The notes below the pieces were generated by a model. The model was given only the letters and a program-made list of their open reading frames with translations. It had not been told where the DNA came from and did no database searches. Position numbers and translations under genes: made by a program. From NCBI GenBank assembly GCA_905234695.1, contig CAJOHZ010000008.1, positions 41,786 to 94,737 on the forward strand: a stretch of DNA of 52,952 nucleotides. Reading direction: 5' to 3'. This DNA comes from an uncultured Bacteroidales bacterium. Lineage in GTDB: Bacteria > Bacteroidota > Bacteroidia > Bacteroidales > P3. Positions 11,201 through 17,664 of this stretch are shown here, piece after piece; within the stretch, counting starts at the first letter, position 1, and each line of letters opens with the position of its first letter.

Positions 11201-11737
11201 GGAACTGTTTTGGTTGATGGTGAGGCGCAGAATCAGCACTGAGTCGCATCCAACAGCGTTATGCACGCCGGGGAGGGTGTAGTTGATGTCCTGCGAAGTG
11301 GTGTAGGTTTGTCCGTTGATGTCCCAAGTGTAGGAGTCGCAGGCACTGGTGGGGGGCAACATGTTGGCAGTACTGTATTTCACCTTCAGGTGCAGCGTCA
11401 CGATGCTGTCGAAAAAGTCGTCGGTGAAGTAGTGACGAGTGTAGGTGCCGTCGACGGTGTAACGGACGAAACCGAAGTAGTCCACATCGGTGTATTGGTC
11501 GCACACGGTGTCGTACACGGTTGTGTACCATGTCTCGGTGCCCGGATCAAAATGGTTATCTGTGATGCGGGCATTCTCCCGGCCGTAGGGGGTCGAGTTG
11601 ATATGCAGGGAGTCTTCCCATAACGCAGAGTCTTTTGGGATGTCAAAGTCCGGCGTTTGGGCATGGCTGATGCCAAGACCGCCCACCAAACCGAGGGCTA
11701 ATAGCGCAAAGAGTCTGAATATTCTCATATTTGTCAT
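1967..11737 (-). CDS. Giant Cys-repeat exported protein with T9SS type B sorting domain
   Basis: A 3256-residue exported protein. Residues 1-27 are a signal peptide (MRIFRLFALLALGLVGG core, likely cleaved after SHAQ). From about residue 133 there are about 55 tandem repeats of roughly 45-65 residues. Each opens with a C-D-x-Y-x-W motif (CDSYTW), passes through YTxSGTYT-like strands, reaches a second cysteine (GCDS or CPST), and closes with TLxLTI/LHLTVR. The two cysteines per unit and the alternating Thr/Tyr pattern suggest disulfide-pinned beta units. After the array (from about residue 2950) comes a linker with PKD-like character. The last 95 or so residues start with YIPNIFTP and fit a gliding-motility-type C-terminal domain (T9SS type B signal), ending in TGTVMLIR. 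It should be exported through the T9SS and held at or released from the cell surface. Adhesin or surface-layer roles are possible, but no ligand can be read. A reading frame this long with no stop argues strongly for a real gene. Confidence 0.93.
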   Translation of the reverse strand: MTNMRIFRLFALLALGLVGGLGISHAQTPDFDIPKDSALWEDSLHINSTPYGRENARITDNHFDPGTETWYTTVYDTVCDQYTDVDYFGFVRYTVDGTYTRHYFTDDFFDSIVTLHLKVKYSTANMLPPTSACDSYTWDINGQTYTTSQDINYTLPGVHNAVGCDSVLILRLTINQNSSSTTTAEACVRYRWMGNLQWYRESGTYYFTRSNTAGCDSNMTLNLTIWQGDTLADNQNVCDSYTWGGNTYTNSTVVQHHFSNIHGCDSFVTLNLTVRRSTSQNFSASECDSYTWRGHSYTSSGTYRDTIPNAVLCDSVMSLNLNIRHSTSYTDNQTACDIFSWLVRNYNGSNPHTVGTYTNSTSTPTAVVVNKENCDSTIHLNLTINHSNSSTQTVNVCDSYTWQVSNWDGSNLHTVGTYTSTPGVAPTAVVQNSHGCDSTITLNLTIRHSTNGTDVQNHCDSYTWINGSSYTASTNTPTHTLTNAAGCDSTVRLNLTIRHSTSYTDVQNHCDSYTWVNGATYTASTSTPTHTLSNANSVGCDSNMRLNLTIRNSSHNSFTASECDSYTWTNHGTTQTFTSTGEYTNNYTNAVNCPSTDTLHLTIRSSNTYTDVQSGCDSYTWINGATYSSSTNTPTHTITNLAGCDSVITLNLTINATSHVNDTHTACYNYTWHGHNYTTNNTTATWTGTNVAGCDSVVTLKLTIISYNTYTTDTNVCDAFMWNGNNYTANTNTQVTLTNQWGCDSIDVLHLVVRHSNDSTETKNVCDSYTWHGNTYTNSTNTPVYNTTNHEGCDSTVYLHLTVRHSTERTDVHDVCDRYTWVDGNTYTNSNNTAIYHVPAGNAAGCDSTVHLNLTIRRSSNTMLSSLAQCDSYSWHTSDLHGANHTFNYTASGTYRDTLTNMQNCDSIVILPLTIHYSFHTNDNQEACDSYTWHTSDANGSNTHTYGPFTSNASQVANQHTIHGCDSVVTLHLTVYHSNLTGAESANVCDSIIWNGTKYTTSGTYTYNTTTTHHCDSMATLTLTVRKSTGSSHSENVCDSYTWHAVPRTSTGTYTFVNPLANSVGCDSTETLTLVVRRSTSSVTNQNVCDSFRWDATNVNYTSSGTYPALLTNVAGCDSNMTLNLTVRLSTEQTIIAHGCDHYTWHGVSYSNDTNVDFHTTNAVGCDSTAHLHLTMDATINVTDYVDSCNRCTWNGHVYYTNNTTATHSATSVAGCDSITTLHLTIHHPGNFPVTQVACDSFAWAGTTYYLNGTPIHTFTDQWGCDSTVIMTLVIHHSDDNTIINQTACDSYTWPTNGHTYTSSVTGEQEILRTSYDCDSIVTLNLTIRNSTSYTDVHDECDSYTWINGLTYTNSTNTPTHTIPNAVNCDSVVTLNLTIRRSTSSTNTQNVCDSYLWDANSNTYTVSGVYPYQTTNAVGCDSNMTLQLTVRYRSDSTLNVSVCDNYTWHGNTYTLSTNAPTFDTINAAGCDSTAHLHLTVRYSTTGTDVQNHCDEYPWHGVTYTASTNTPTYHTTNAVGCDSTATLNLTIRYSTTRTDVADECDHYTWVDGNTYTLSNNTAQFRVGDNTVGCDSIALLDLTVRHSTTFDTFVTACDNFTFRGTTHTSSTIYPETITNAVGCDSLITLHLTMDYTSVFNDVHDTCDTYTWTNGITYTSSTNTPVQHLYTVVGHCDSTSILQLTIRNSSTATDYQSHCDTYTWPKNNHTYTESNYSDTAHLVNHQLCDSLVTLNLTIRHTSTYTDVHDVCDSLVWHGFTYRNDNNSATYHTLNTDNCDSTVTLNLHVRYSTSGTDHQDICDSITWLDGILYTANNTTAQATISNMAGCDSLVTLNLNVRHNSNTPYTVTECDMYIWPRNTTAYDHTQTALYNYTSVENCPSTDTLHLTINNSSHLVFNQTACDNYRWTCHDVDTLIDASGTYFHEYTNAVNCASADTLHLTVNYNTSTGFHVDECDSYTWDNHGLVQTYTSSGTYYHDYNTNLGCPSTDTLYLNIRNSSHLVFDTTVCDLFHWDCHDHHQDYTLTGTYTHGYTNTENCPSADTLHLTVNHNTNNATTLTVCDSYTWFNHGNTMVFTNSGDYTNNYLTAENCPSTDTLHLTVNYNSNTGFHVDACDSYTWDNHGSSYTYDIPNTYYNEYINGVGCPSKDTLYLTLRHSTQYTDVHDVCDSLRWMNDTLYTLTTHTPTYTISNAIGCDSVITLDLTVRHNSSTRYDTTACDSLRWVRDGILYPFSGTFTYNYTNAVNCPSTDTLVLTIHYNVDTAYTDTACDLYVWHENHNTAYNHSGTFYSQPYTVAGNVCNNIDTLYLTIYENTNTAFTQTACDTFVWNNHDSTLVYLVSGIYTNNYLTAENCPSTDTLHLTVNYNSDSNYVVSACDNYRWERDGVNYPFSVTRSYSYTNNVGCPSTDSLFLTIYNSTHTGYTDTACDLYVWTLNDLTAYRQSGTYYRHYMNIDSVCNNVDTLYLTVYYNTDTTFNELVCDTFHWVNHGLDSIYALTGSYTHNYLTAEGCPSIDTLNLSVNYNTNTAFTEDVCDHYQWINHGDTLDYDSTGTYLHDYFTSAGCPSTDTLYLTVRHNTNTRYDTTVCDVYNWVASADTTFSFRQSGTYIYDYINAVNCPSTDTLFLTVYYNTDSVYVVEACENYRWVEGDSVNYTFSGTFTHSYNTVEGCPSIDTLLLTIDRRTDSTWVDTACDYFVWARNHTAYNQTGVYTFGPYMVEHNVCYNYDTLKLTVYYADHNGTDTVEACDSILWHNNLYTITGLYNFDTLTVHGCDSTVWLTLTIHHNSNTLFTVNHACDNYTWERDSLQLHYDTTGLYTHSYLNEWSCPSTDTLRLTVYYKSDTTYIDTACDSYTWRPVHDPTQWAAPYTESAQDTHSYINYDGCPSLDTLILTLYPSPRGDEIYTVCDSLLWRDGNVYRVSTDFPTDTAPSPVFCDSIITLHLTVNYSFDIDSTDYFCDSSSYIFHDSVIYTPGLYHYYGLTTDQCDSLIHLNLIQLPKPTLYIDEKHSCSTYEYTLKAHVTRSYNLDYTFYWYSEPEDLTLMGQEYDSTIVVHPVRNTQYFATVDYGILPTCNSTSATDTLVPIIQPHAVIKTTPPYVQAGDVSFRAEDKSFDYTSREWYLNGNYWGDKRTFEYSAPASRDDSVALMLVSISPTCTDTAFLLVPIYNFNLYIPNIFTPTEPINQVFKVVGKSIDQFEIWIYTREGLLVYHSTDIHEGWNGYHKDKLCHQGAYVYHVRYNTVVAPDAWHTATGTVMLIR
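2790..11345 (-). repeat. Tandem coding repeat array (about 55 CDSYTW units)
   Basis: On the plus strand the array is visible as a recurrent 'gtagctgtcgca' (reverse of C-D-S-Y) block every 150-200 bases, alternating with 'gagtcgca' (reverse of C-D-S). Counting C-D/N-x-x-x-W openings in translation gives about 55 units. Units near the protein N-terminus are mostly of the GCDS type, and those nearer the C-terminus are mostly of the CPSTDTLxLTV type, so at least two subfamilies were amplified separately. Boundaries are approximate. Confidence 0.85.
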
Positions 11738-12056
11738 GTGTGTCTTAATTTATTATATACAGAGTATGTTGCCGTTAGGGCATAGTAAGGGCCTTCTAAC
11801 AGCAAGGCAAAGGTACGAAAAATATTTATTATAAATATATTTTTCTCGCAGGCGTGCGGGTTTGCCTACGCCATCCGCCCCGCCGAGAGATTCTCGGCGG
11901 GGCGGATGGTTGTTTGTTTTTAATTGTAATACAGGTGTTTGTTGTATTTGTCCCAGTTTGGGTTATTCACCGCATGCTGTGGAATACTTTTCCTGCTTTT
12001 TTGTTGTGTTTCAGGCGGTATCTCGGGTATTTTCCCCCCATTTTTCTTGATGGGGA
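11738..12056. other. Intergenic region with a perfect 18-bp hairpin (11871-11909)
   Basis: No gene is seen here. The region holds the giant gene's leader and promoter box, an AT-rich patch (11820-11845), and a perfect inverted repeat: 11871-11888 pairs with 11892-11909 over 18 bp with a 3-nt loop. A T-rich run (TTGTTTGTTTTT) follows on the plus strand. Both flanking genes are on the minus strand, so the hairpin lies downstream of the pseudouridine synthase gene. It may end that transcript although its T-run is on the other side. Confidence 0.6.
11808..11815 (-). promoter_or_regulatory. Putative -7 promoter box of the giant gene
   Basis: The minus strand reads TACCTTTG, a match to the Bacteroidota -7 consensus TAnnTTTG, 70 bases before the start codon at 11737. 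No clear TTTG box is seen 19-21 bases upstream, where the sequence is very AT-rich. The leader between box and ATG can form a small GTTAG/CTAAC hairpin. Confidence 0.5.
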
Positions 12057-13127
12057 TTATATCATTTTGAGGTATCCGACCTCCTTCTCCGTCAACTCGC
12101 GGTAGTGGCCGCGGGGCAGGTCTTTTTTGGTCAGTCCGGCAAAGACGACTCGGTCCAGTTTATGGACATTGTAGCCTAGGTGTTCGAAGATGCGGCGCAC
12201 GATGCGATTCTTTCCCGAATGCAGTTCCACACCCACGATGCGTTTGTCGTCCATACCTTGCACATATTGTACGTCATCAACATGGATGAGGCCATCCTCC
12301 AACTCAATGCCTTCCAGCATCTGTTTCATATCGTTGCGAGTCACAGCCTTGTCCAGTTCCACTTGATAGATTTTGTACACTCCGGTGGAGGGGTGAGTCA
12401 GTTTACGCGCCAGCTCCCCGTCGTTGGTGAACAGCAGCAGGCCGGTGGTGTTGCGGTCCAGTCGCCCCACGGGGTAGATGCGCTCGGGACAGGCTCCATC
12501 GATGAGCATCATGACCGTTTTCCGTTCTTGTGGGTCGTCGAGTGTGGTGATAAAGCCTTTGGGCTTATTGAGAAGGAAGTAGCGGAGTTTCTCCGAGCGG
12601 AGGGTCTCACCGCCATAAGCGACTACATCACCGGGCATGACTTGGTATCCCATCTCGGTGATGATCTTTCCGTTGACGGTGACGCTGCCGGCGGCAATCA
12701 GTTTGTCGGCCTCGCGGCGCGAGCAGATGCCGGCATGGGCGATGTATTTGTTCAGCCGTATGGAGTCGTCGTCGGCCCTTTTCTTCGATGGGGGAGGGTA
12801 GGCCGGACCTTTCGTCCGGGGCTTGACGGTGCGGCGCGGGCTTTCGTCCTGGGTGGGGCGCGGGCTAGCGGGGCGGTTGCGCTGCTCGTCGGTATTGCGT
12901 TGAGACCGGTTGTGTTGTTCGTCGGTATTGGTCCGTGGCCGCTTAGGGCGTTCGTCGGTGTTGCGTTGCGACCATGCGCGCTGTTCCCCGGTGCGAGTCC
13001 GTGGGCGTTTGGGCCGTTCGTCGGTGTTGTGTTGTGACCATGTGCGCTGTTCCCCGGTATTGATCCGTGGGCGTTTGGGTCGTTCGTTGTTGCCGCCTTC
13101 TCGGCGGTAGGGTTCTTTCTTTTCCAT
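12057..13127 (-). CDS. 23S rRNA pseudouridine synthase, RsuA/RluB/RluE/RluF family
   Basis: A 356-residue pseudouridine synthase that would isomerise a uridine in rRNA, most likely 23S rRNA as RluB does. Residues 1-120 or so are a low-complexity, highly basic extension with repeats of the type RPKRPRTNTGEQ and SQRNTDE. An S4 RNA-binding domain follows (IRLNKYIAHAGICSRREADK, VTVNGKII). The catalytic domain has the signature GRLDRNTTGLLLFTNDG, whose aspartate is the catalytic nucleophile of the family. The C-terminal RQIF-equivalent is IVRRIFEHLGYNVHKL, followed by R-V-x-F-A-G-L. Basic, repeat-rich N-terminal tails are common in Bacteroidota members and probably bind RNA. The exact target (RluB versus RluF type) is not decided by sequence alone. 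Confidence 0.9.
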   Translation of the reverse strand: MEKKEPYRREGGNNERPKRPRINTGEQRTWSQHNTDERPKRPRTRTGEQRAWSQRNTDERPKRPRTNTDEQHNRSQRNTDEQRNRPASPRPTQDESPRRTVKPRTKGPAYPPPSKKRADDDSIRLNKYIAHAGICSRREADKLIAAGSVTVNGKIITEMGYQVMPGDVVAYGGETLRSEKLRYFLLNKPKGFITTLDDPQERKTVMMLIDGACPERIYPVGRLDRNTTGLLLFTNDGELARKLTHPSTGVYKIYQVELDKAVTRNDMKQMLEGIELEDGLIHVDDVQYVQGMDDKRIVGVELHSGKNRIVRRIFEHLGYNVHKLDRVVFAGLTKKDLPRGHYRELTEKEVGYLKMI

Positions 13128-13135
13128 GATGTGTG

Positions 13136-13555
13136 TCAGAATCTCATTTTATAGGGGAATACGGTGTCCATCTCTTGCTTCTGGCGCAGTTGCGACACCT
13201 CTTTCGCCAATATTAGTAATATGTCCAGATGCATGAATTTCAGCCATGACAAGGCTTTTTCATCTCCTGTGCATGACAAGGCAAACATCAAGTTGGCAGG
13301 GTGCATCTTCTCGTGCATCCATTTCCTTGATCGGGGGTCACCGTCGATGGCGTGGCTCAGTATGCCGAGCCAGTGGTATCGGTGTTGAACCAGCCATTGT
13401 TCGGCTTCGATATCGTCTTGCAGGAAGTTTGAGAATGCCGCCAGTTCGGGATAGCCCGACCCTGCAAGCCATTCGAAGAACTGCTTGCTGCCACCGATGG
13501 CCTCCTTCAAGGCCATCAGCACCTTCACGTCGTATTTCAGCAATCCCTGCAGCAT
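13136..13555 (-). CDS. Hypothetical protein downstream of pheT
   Basis: I do not recognise this protein (139 residues from the chosen start). It is alpha-helical and rich in Trp, Leu and Lys (QFFEWLAGSGYPELAAFSNF, WLVQHRYHWLGILSHAIDG) and has no signal peptide or membrane segment. The frame is open upstream to 13633, but that would overlap pheT by 68 bases. The ATG at 13555 lies 10 bases after the pheT stop and is preceded by an AAGG-like purine run, so I prefer it. It sits between pheT and the pseudouridine synthase gene on the same strand with very short gaps, so all three may share a transcript. Confidence 0.65.
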   Translation of the reverse strand: MLQGLLKYDVKVLMALKEAIGGSKQFFEWLAGSGYPELAAFSNFLQDDIEAEQWLVQHRYHWLGILSHAIDGDPRSRKWMHEKMHPANLMFALSCTGDEKALSWLKFMHLDILLILAKEVSQLRQKQEMDTVFPYKMRF

Positions 13556-13565
13556 CCTTTCGGCC

Positions 13566-16055
13566 TTATCCGCGTATTTTTGCGCCGAGTTGACTCTCCA
13601 GATTCTTCTGGATTTTCTCCATTGTGGATTCAATCTGTTTGTCGGTCAGGGTCTTTTCCTTGTCTTGCAGGATAAAGTTCACGGCATACGATTTCATGCC
13701 TTCGGTGATGCCTTTGCCTTCGTACACATCGAACAATCCGACGTGTTTCAGCAGTTTCTTCTCGCTGTTGTAGGCAACCTGCTCTATCTCGGCGAAAGTC
13801 ACCTTTTTGTCAAGAATCAGTGCCAGGTCGCGCCGCACTTCGGGGTATTTGGGCACCTCGGCATATTGCACTTCCTTCTCGGGATAGCTCTTTAGCAGCA
13901 GGCTCCAGTCGATGTCGGCATAGAAGACATCTTGTTTGCAGTCCATCTTTTTCAAGGTCTCCTTGCTTAGTATACCCATGGAGCAGAGTTGCTTGTGGTT
14001 GTCTTTGAAGACTAGCGAGAGGCCCTGCGAGTAGTACTTCTCTGTGGCGGGTACTGTCTGAATGCGGGTCATGTTCATCCGCATCCGGCGCAAGATATTC
14101 ATTACATGTCCTTTCAGCATGTAGAAATCTGTCGGAGCGGCTGGGTTCTTCCAGTTTTCGGGGCAGGTCTGACCGGTGATGAAGATGGCCAGATGCTGTG
14201 TCTCCTGATATTTCTTGGTGACAGGAATGTCCGTTCCGTCCGCTGCATCCGTCTCGTCCGATAGCCTGTAAGTCCGGCCGAATTCATATAGTTTCTGGTC
14301 GTGGATTTTGTGGTTGAGGTTGCGCACGATGCATTCCAGGCCGCAGTACAGCAGTGTCTGGCGCATCACGTTGAGTTCCTTGCTCAACGGGTTTAGGATG
14401 CGTACGCTGCGGGTGGCGTCGAAATCGGGGTTTTGCTCGAAATACTCAGCCTTGGTCAGCGAGTTGTTCATAATCTCGCTGAAGCCATTGTCGGTGAGTA
14501 GGTCGCTGACGACGTTCTGCAACCGGCGCGGGTTGACTTTCTTGCTGTAGGAAAGGCTGCTGCTGATGCGTTCGTCGAAATGGATATTGTTGTATCCGTA
14601 GATGCGCATAATCTCCTCAACAACGTCGCATTCCCGGTACACATCCACCTTGCAGGTGGGGATGCGCAAGGTCATGCCCTCCGCGTCTTCGTGTTCAATC
14701 TCGATGTTGAGTGAGGTGAGGGCGGTGCGGATGGACTCGATGGGTAAAGGCTGCCCAATCAAGGCGAAGATGCGTTGGAAGTTGATGTCTACCCGGGCGC
14801 GCTCAATGGGGGTGGGGTAGATGTCCACCATCTCCGAGGCGATGGTGGCGCCGGCCAACTCCTGAAGCAGCTTCACGGCACGCTTGAGGGCCCAGGGGGT
14901 GATGTTGGGATCGCAGCCACGCTCGTAGCGGAACGAGGCATCAGTCTTCAGCATATGCCGTTTGCTGGTCTTTCGGATGGAGGTGGGGTTGAAATAGGCG
15001 CTCTCCAGGAATACGCGGGTGGTTTCCTCGGTGATGCCGCTCTTCTGTCCGCCGAAAACGCCGGCGATGCACATGCCCTCTTTCTCATTACAAATCATAA
15101 GGTCGTGGCTGTCGAGTTTGCGCTCCATCCCGTCGAGGGTGACGAAGGGGGTGTCCTGCGGCAGGCAGCGCACCACCACATGGTTGCCGGTTATCTTGTC
15201 AGCATCAAAGGCGTGGAGGGGCTGTCCCACCTCCATGAGGACGAAGTTGGTTATGTCCACCACGTTGTTGATGGGGCGTATGCCGACGGTGCGAAGCTTG
15301 GTCTGCAGCCACTCGGGCGAGTCGGCCACATGCACGTTCTCCAGTGTGATACCCGTGTAGCGGGGGCACAGTTTCGGCTCTTCTACGGTGACACGCACGG
15401 GGTGGGCCGAGGGCTTCTCCAACTTCAGGTCGGCCACCTCTGGCCAATGGATGTTTAAATGTTTTCCTTCTCTTGTGTTCAGCACAGCCACCACGTCGCG
15501 CGCCACGCCGATGTGGCTGGTGGCGTCGCTGCGGTTGGCCGTGATGGCCACTTCGAGGATGTAGTCGTCCGTGAGGCCGAAATATTCCTTGGCGGGCATT
15601 CCCACAGGGGCGTCGTCAGGTAGCACCATGATGCCGGCATGGTCCGAGCCTAGCTGAAGCTCGTCGGCGGCGCAGAGCATCCCTTCGCTCACGGCCCCGC
15701 GGAGCTTGCCTTTCTTGATTTCGTAGTACTCGGTTTCCGATGTATAGATCTTGGTGCCTATCTGGGCACACACCACTTTTTGCCCGGCGGCCACGTTGGG
15801 GGCGCCGCAGACGATGTTGAGGGGTGTGGTTTGGCCCACGTCGACGGTGGTGAGGTGCAGGTGGTCGCTGTCGGGATGGGGTTCGCAGGTCAACACTTGG
15901 GCGATAACCACGTGTTCGAGGCCGCCACGGATGCTCTCCACTTTTTCTACTCCTTCCACCTCCAGTCCGCTGAAGGTGAGCAGGTCGTCCAATTCGTTGG
16001 GCGTCATGCCGCCCAAATCCACATACTGTTTAAGCCAATCGAAAGAAATATTCAT
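13566..16055 (-). CDS. pheT: Phenylalanyl-tRNA synthetase beta subunit
   Basis: The beta chain of the alpha2-beta2 phenylalanyl-tRNA synthetase, which charges tRNA-Phe. It is 829 residues, close to the family's usual length. Domains in order: an N-terminal segment (MNISFDWLKQYVDL), an EMAP/tRNA-binding OB fold (VIAQVLTCEPHPDSDHLHL, VCGAPNV), a B3/B4 editing region with NNVVDITNFVLMEVGQPLHA, a B5 DNA-binding-like domain (RVDINFQRIFALIGQPLP), a synthetase-like core (YGYNNIHFDE), and a C-terminal anticodon-binding FDX-ACB domain (YPEVRRDLALILDKKVTFAE). The alpha-subunit gene pheS is not in this window. The promoter at 16105-16135 serves this gene. Confidence 0.97.
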   Translation of the reverse strand: MNISFDWLKQYVDLGGMTPNELDDLLTFSGLEVEGVEKVESIRGGLEHVVIAQVLTCEPHPDSDHLHLTTVDVGQTTPLNIVCGAPNVAAGQKVVCAQIGTKIYTSETEYYEIKKGKLRGAVSEGMLCAADELQLGSDHAGIMVLPDDAPVGMPAKEYFGLTDDYILEVAITANRSDATSHIGVARDVVAVLNTREGKHLNIHWPEVADLKLEKPSAHPVRVTVEEPKLCPRYTGITLENVHVADSPEWLQTKLRTVGIRPINNVVDITNFVLMEVGQPLHAFDADKITGNHVVVRCLPQDTPFVTLDGMERKLDSHDLMICNEKEGMCIAGVFGGQKSGITEETTRVFLESAYFNPTSIRKTSKRHMLKTDASFRYERGCDPNITPWALKRAVKLLQELAGATIASEMVDIYPTPIERARVDINFQRIFALIGQPLPIESIRTALTSLNIEIEHEDAEGMTLRIPTCKVDVYRECDVVEEIMRIYGYNNIHFDERISSSLSYSKKVNPRRLQNVVSDLLTDNGFSEIMNNSLTKAEYFEQNPDFDATRSVRILNPLSKELNVMRQTLLYCGLECIVRNLNHKIHDQKLYEFGRTYRLSDETDAADGTDIPVTKKYQETQHLAIFITGQTCPENWKNPAAPTDFYMLKGHVMNILRRMRMNMTRIQTVPATEKYYSQGLSLVFKDNHKQLCSMGILSKETLKKMDCKQDVFYADIDWSLLLKSYPEKEVQYAEVPKYPEVRRDLALILDKKVTFAEIEQVAYNSEKKLLKHVGLFDVYEGKGITEGMKSYAVNFILQDKEKTLTDKQIESTMEKIQKNLESQLGAKIRG

Positions 16056-16104
16056 ATATGTATCAGTTTATTATCAATAATAAATAGTTTATGTATTCAA
16101 ACTG

Positions 16105-16135
16105 CAAAAATACAACTTTTTCTGTAACCAGCAAA
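16105..16135 (-). promoter_or_regulatory. Consensus promoter of pheT (TTTG-N19-TATTTTTG)
   Basis: On the minus strand, TTTG (16132-16135) is followed after exactly 19 bases by TATTTTTG (16105-16112). This matches the Bacteroidota -33/-7 consensus. Transcription would start about 45 bases before the pheT ATG at 16055. Confidence 0.75.
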
Positions 16136-16141
16136 GTGTTT

Positions 16142-17272
16142 TTACTTACCACAAACAAAATCCTGATAGTTCTCTGGCGTAATCACCGCGAAGGTATGGT
16201 CTGGATAGCCTTTGGCGAAGGTGTCCGTCAACCGAGGTTGCTTCGTAGGGCTCCATTTAAATTCATAAGCATGTAGAACACCATCGTAATCCTCAAGATA
16301 ATCTACCTTTTGTTGCTGCTGGGTGCGCCAGAAATAACTCTTGCCATAAAAACCGCAATACGAGTTGTGCTTCATTCGCTCACTTATCACATAATTCTCC
16401 CACAACGCACCTGTATCGTTCCGCAACGCCAACGGCTTATAGTCACCAATCAACGCATTGCGCACGCCATTGTCATAAAAATATATCTTGCGGCTTTTCT
16501 TCAACTCATTGCGTACGTTGCGGCTGAACGAACGTAGATGAAACACCACATACGACTTCTCTAACAAGTCGATATATCGTTGCACGGTAATGGATGTCAG
16601 GCCCAACAAACGCCCCAACTCGTTGAACGAGACCTCGCTGCCCACCTGCAAGGCCAATGCTTGCAGCAATTGTTCTATTATCTCTGGCTTGCGGACGTCT
16701 TGAAACGAGAATATGTCTTTGTAAAGATAACTGCTCACGAGGTTTGTCAAAGTCTCACGCTCCTCACCCATGAGGTTTACAACCTCGGGATAAGAGCCAT
16801 ATATCAGCCTGTGCTCAAGCATGCGGCGCTCTTCCAAAGTGCCAAACTCTTTGATAAGCTCTTCGGCCGAAAATGGGAACATCACATACTCATATTTTCG
16901 TCCAGTAAGTGGTTCGTTGATGGAGTTGGAGAGTTCTATGGCAGAAGAGCCTGTGACGACAACCTGCTTCTCGGGATAGTTATCCACCAATAGTTTCAAC
17001 GTAATTCCGATATTTTGCACACGTTGAGCCTCGTCAATCAATATCAAGTCTGCATTTGCAGTCTCAGCTCCTAATTGTGTGGAGGTGGGTTCTGCAAGTT
17101 TGCGTCTAACATCAGGCTCGTCACAGTTCCATACCACCACCTTGCGGTCGGAGTCTGCCGTCAGCATCCGTAGCAGCGTAGTCTTTCCCACCTGTCTTGG
17201 ACCGACAACAATAATAACCTTTCCACGATACAATTGTTTATCAATCAGCTCTTTAACAAGTCTATGGACCAT
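16142..17272 (-). CDS. AAA family ATPase with DUF4143 domain
   Basis: A 376-residue ATPase of the common AAA_14/DUF4143 type. The Walker A motif is GPRQVGKTTLLRM at about residues 24-36 and the Walker B is ADLILIDEAQ. Sensor-like VVTGSSAIEL follows, then a region with SYLYKDIFSFQDVRKPEII. The C-terminal nuclease-like DUF4143 part has LLEKSYVVFHLRSFSRN, KIYFYDNGVRNALIGDY, GALWENYV and a terminal AYEFKW. The family is widespread and variable in gene content, often in accessory DNA, and its biological role is not settled. Its AT-rich flanks and separate promoter box (17297-17304) fit acquisition between pheT and glnS. Confidence 0.9.
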   Translation of the reverse strand: MVHRLVKELIDKQLYRGKVIIVVGPRQVGKTTLLRMLTADSDRKVVVWNCDEPDVRRKLAEPTSTQLGAETANADLILIDEAQRVQNIGITLKLLVDNYPEKQVVVTGSSAIELSNSINEPLTGRKYEYVMFPFSAEELIKEFGTLEERRMLEHRLIYGSYPEVVNLMGEERETLTNLVSSYLYKDIFSFQDVRKPEIIEQLLQALALQVGSEVSFNELGRLLGLTSITVQRYIDLLEKSYVVFHLRSFSRNVRNELKKSRKIYFYDNGVRNALIGDYKPLALRNDTGALWENYVISERMKHNSYCGFYGKSYFWRTQQQQKVDYLEDYDGVLHAYEFKWSPTKQPRLTDTFAKGYPDHTFAVITPENYQDFVCGK

Positions 17273-17296
17273 AATATTTCATGCTTTTACCGACTG

Positions 17297-17304
17297 CAAA
17301 GATA
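17297..17304 (-). promoter_or_regulatory. Putative -7 box for the AAA/DUF4143 gene
   Basis: The minus strand reads TATCTTTG, a perfect TAnnTTTG match, 24 bases before the start codon at 17272. The upstream sequence is AT-rich without an obvious TTTG box. Confidence 0.55.
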
Positions 17305-17608
17305 CAAACTTTTTTAATTGTAATAAAAAATTATTATAAGAATTTTTAATTATACTACAAAAAACTGAATTATCTTATTCTCAAAAATCCTCAAATCTCC
17401 AACAAGAAATCTTCAAATCTTCCGAGAAAAATCTCCGATTCTTATTGCAACAACCATATATTTGCCACCTCCCAAAATACAACAATCTCTCGACAATCCG
17501 TCGGCGATCCTTCGGCGGTGACGGCTCTTCGGCCCTTCTTGGTGGGTTGTCGGCCAAGCCGACGGCATACCAATATGTGGTTTCTTTTGTTTTGCGGTTT
17601 TAGGTATG
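17305..17608. other. Non-coding AT-rich intergenic stretch
   Basis: I see no gene here. The part next to the ATPase promoter is A/T-rich (17310-17420). The part at 17480-17570 is more GC-rich and contains short imperfect inverted repeats around TCGGCGGTGACGG and GTCGGCCAAGCCGAC (the latter near 17548-17562), which could fold into small hairpins. No further feature is supported. Confidence 0.5.
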
Positions 17609-17643
17609 AAAAAGAGCATATCCTCTATAGGGAAGATATGCTC
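17609..17643 (-). terminator. Rho-independent terminator of the InlB-repeat gene
   Basis: GAGCATATC (17614-17622) pairs with GATATGCTC (17635-17643) around a 12-nt loop. On the minus strand the stem is followed by TTTTT. It sits about 20 bases beyond the stop of the gene ending at 17665, so it should end the 19418-to-17665 transcript. Confidence 0.75.
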
Positions 17644-17664
17644 CGGAAATCGGAGATTGTCAAT

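Noticed and set aside
2790..11345. The regularly spaced 'gctgtcgca' blocks as a CRISPR array
   Set aside because: The units are in-frame coding repeats of variable sequence and length in one long gene, not identical direct repeats with unique spacers.
13556..13633. Longer start for the hypothetical gene ending at 13136
   Set aside because: It would overlap the pheT C-terminus by 68 bases. The ATG at 13555 is 10 bases after the pheT stop and needs no overlap.
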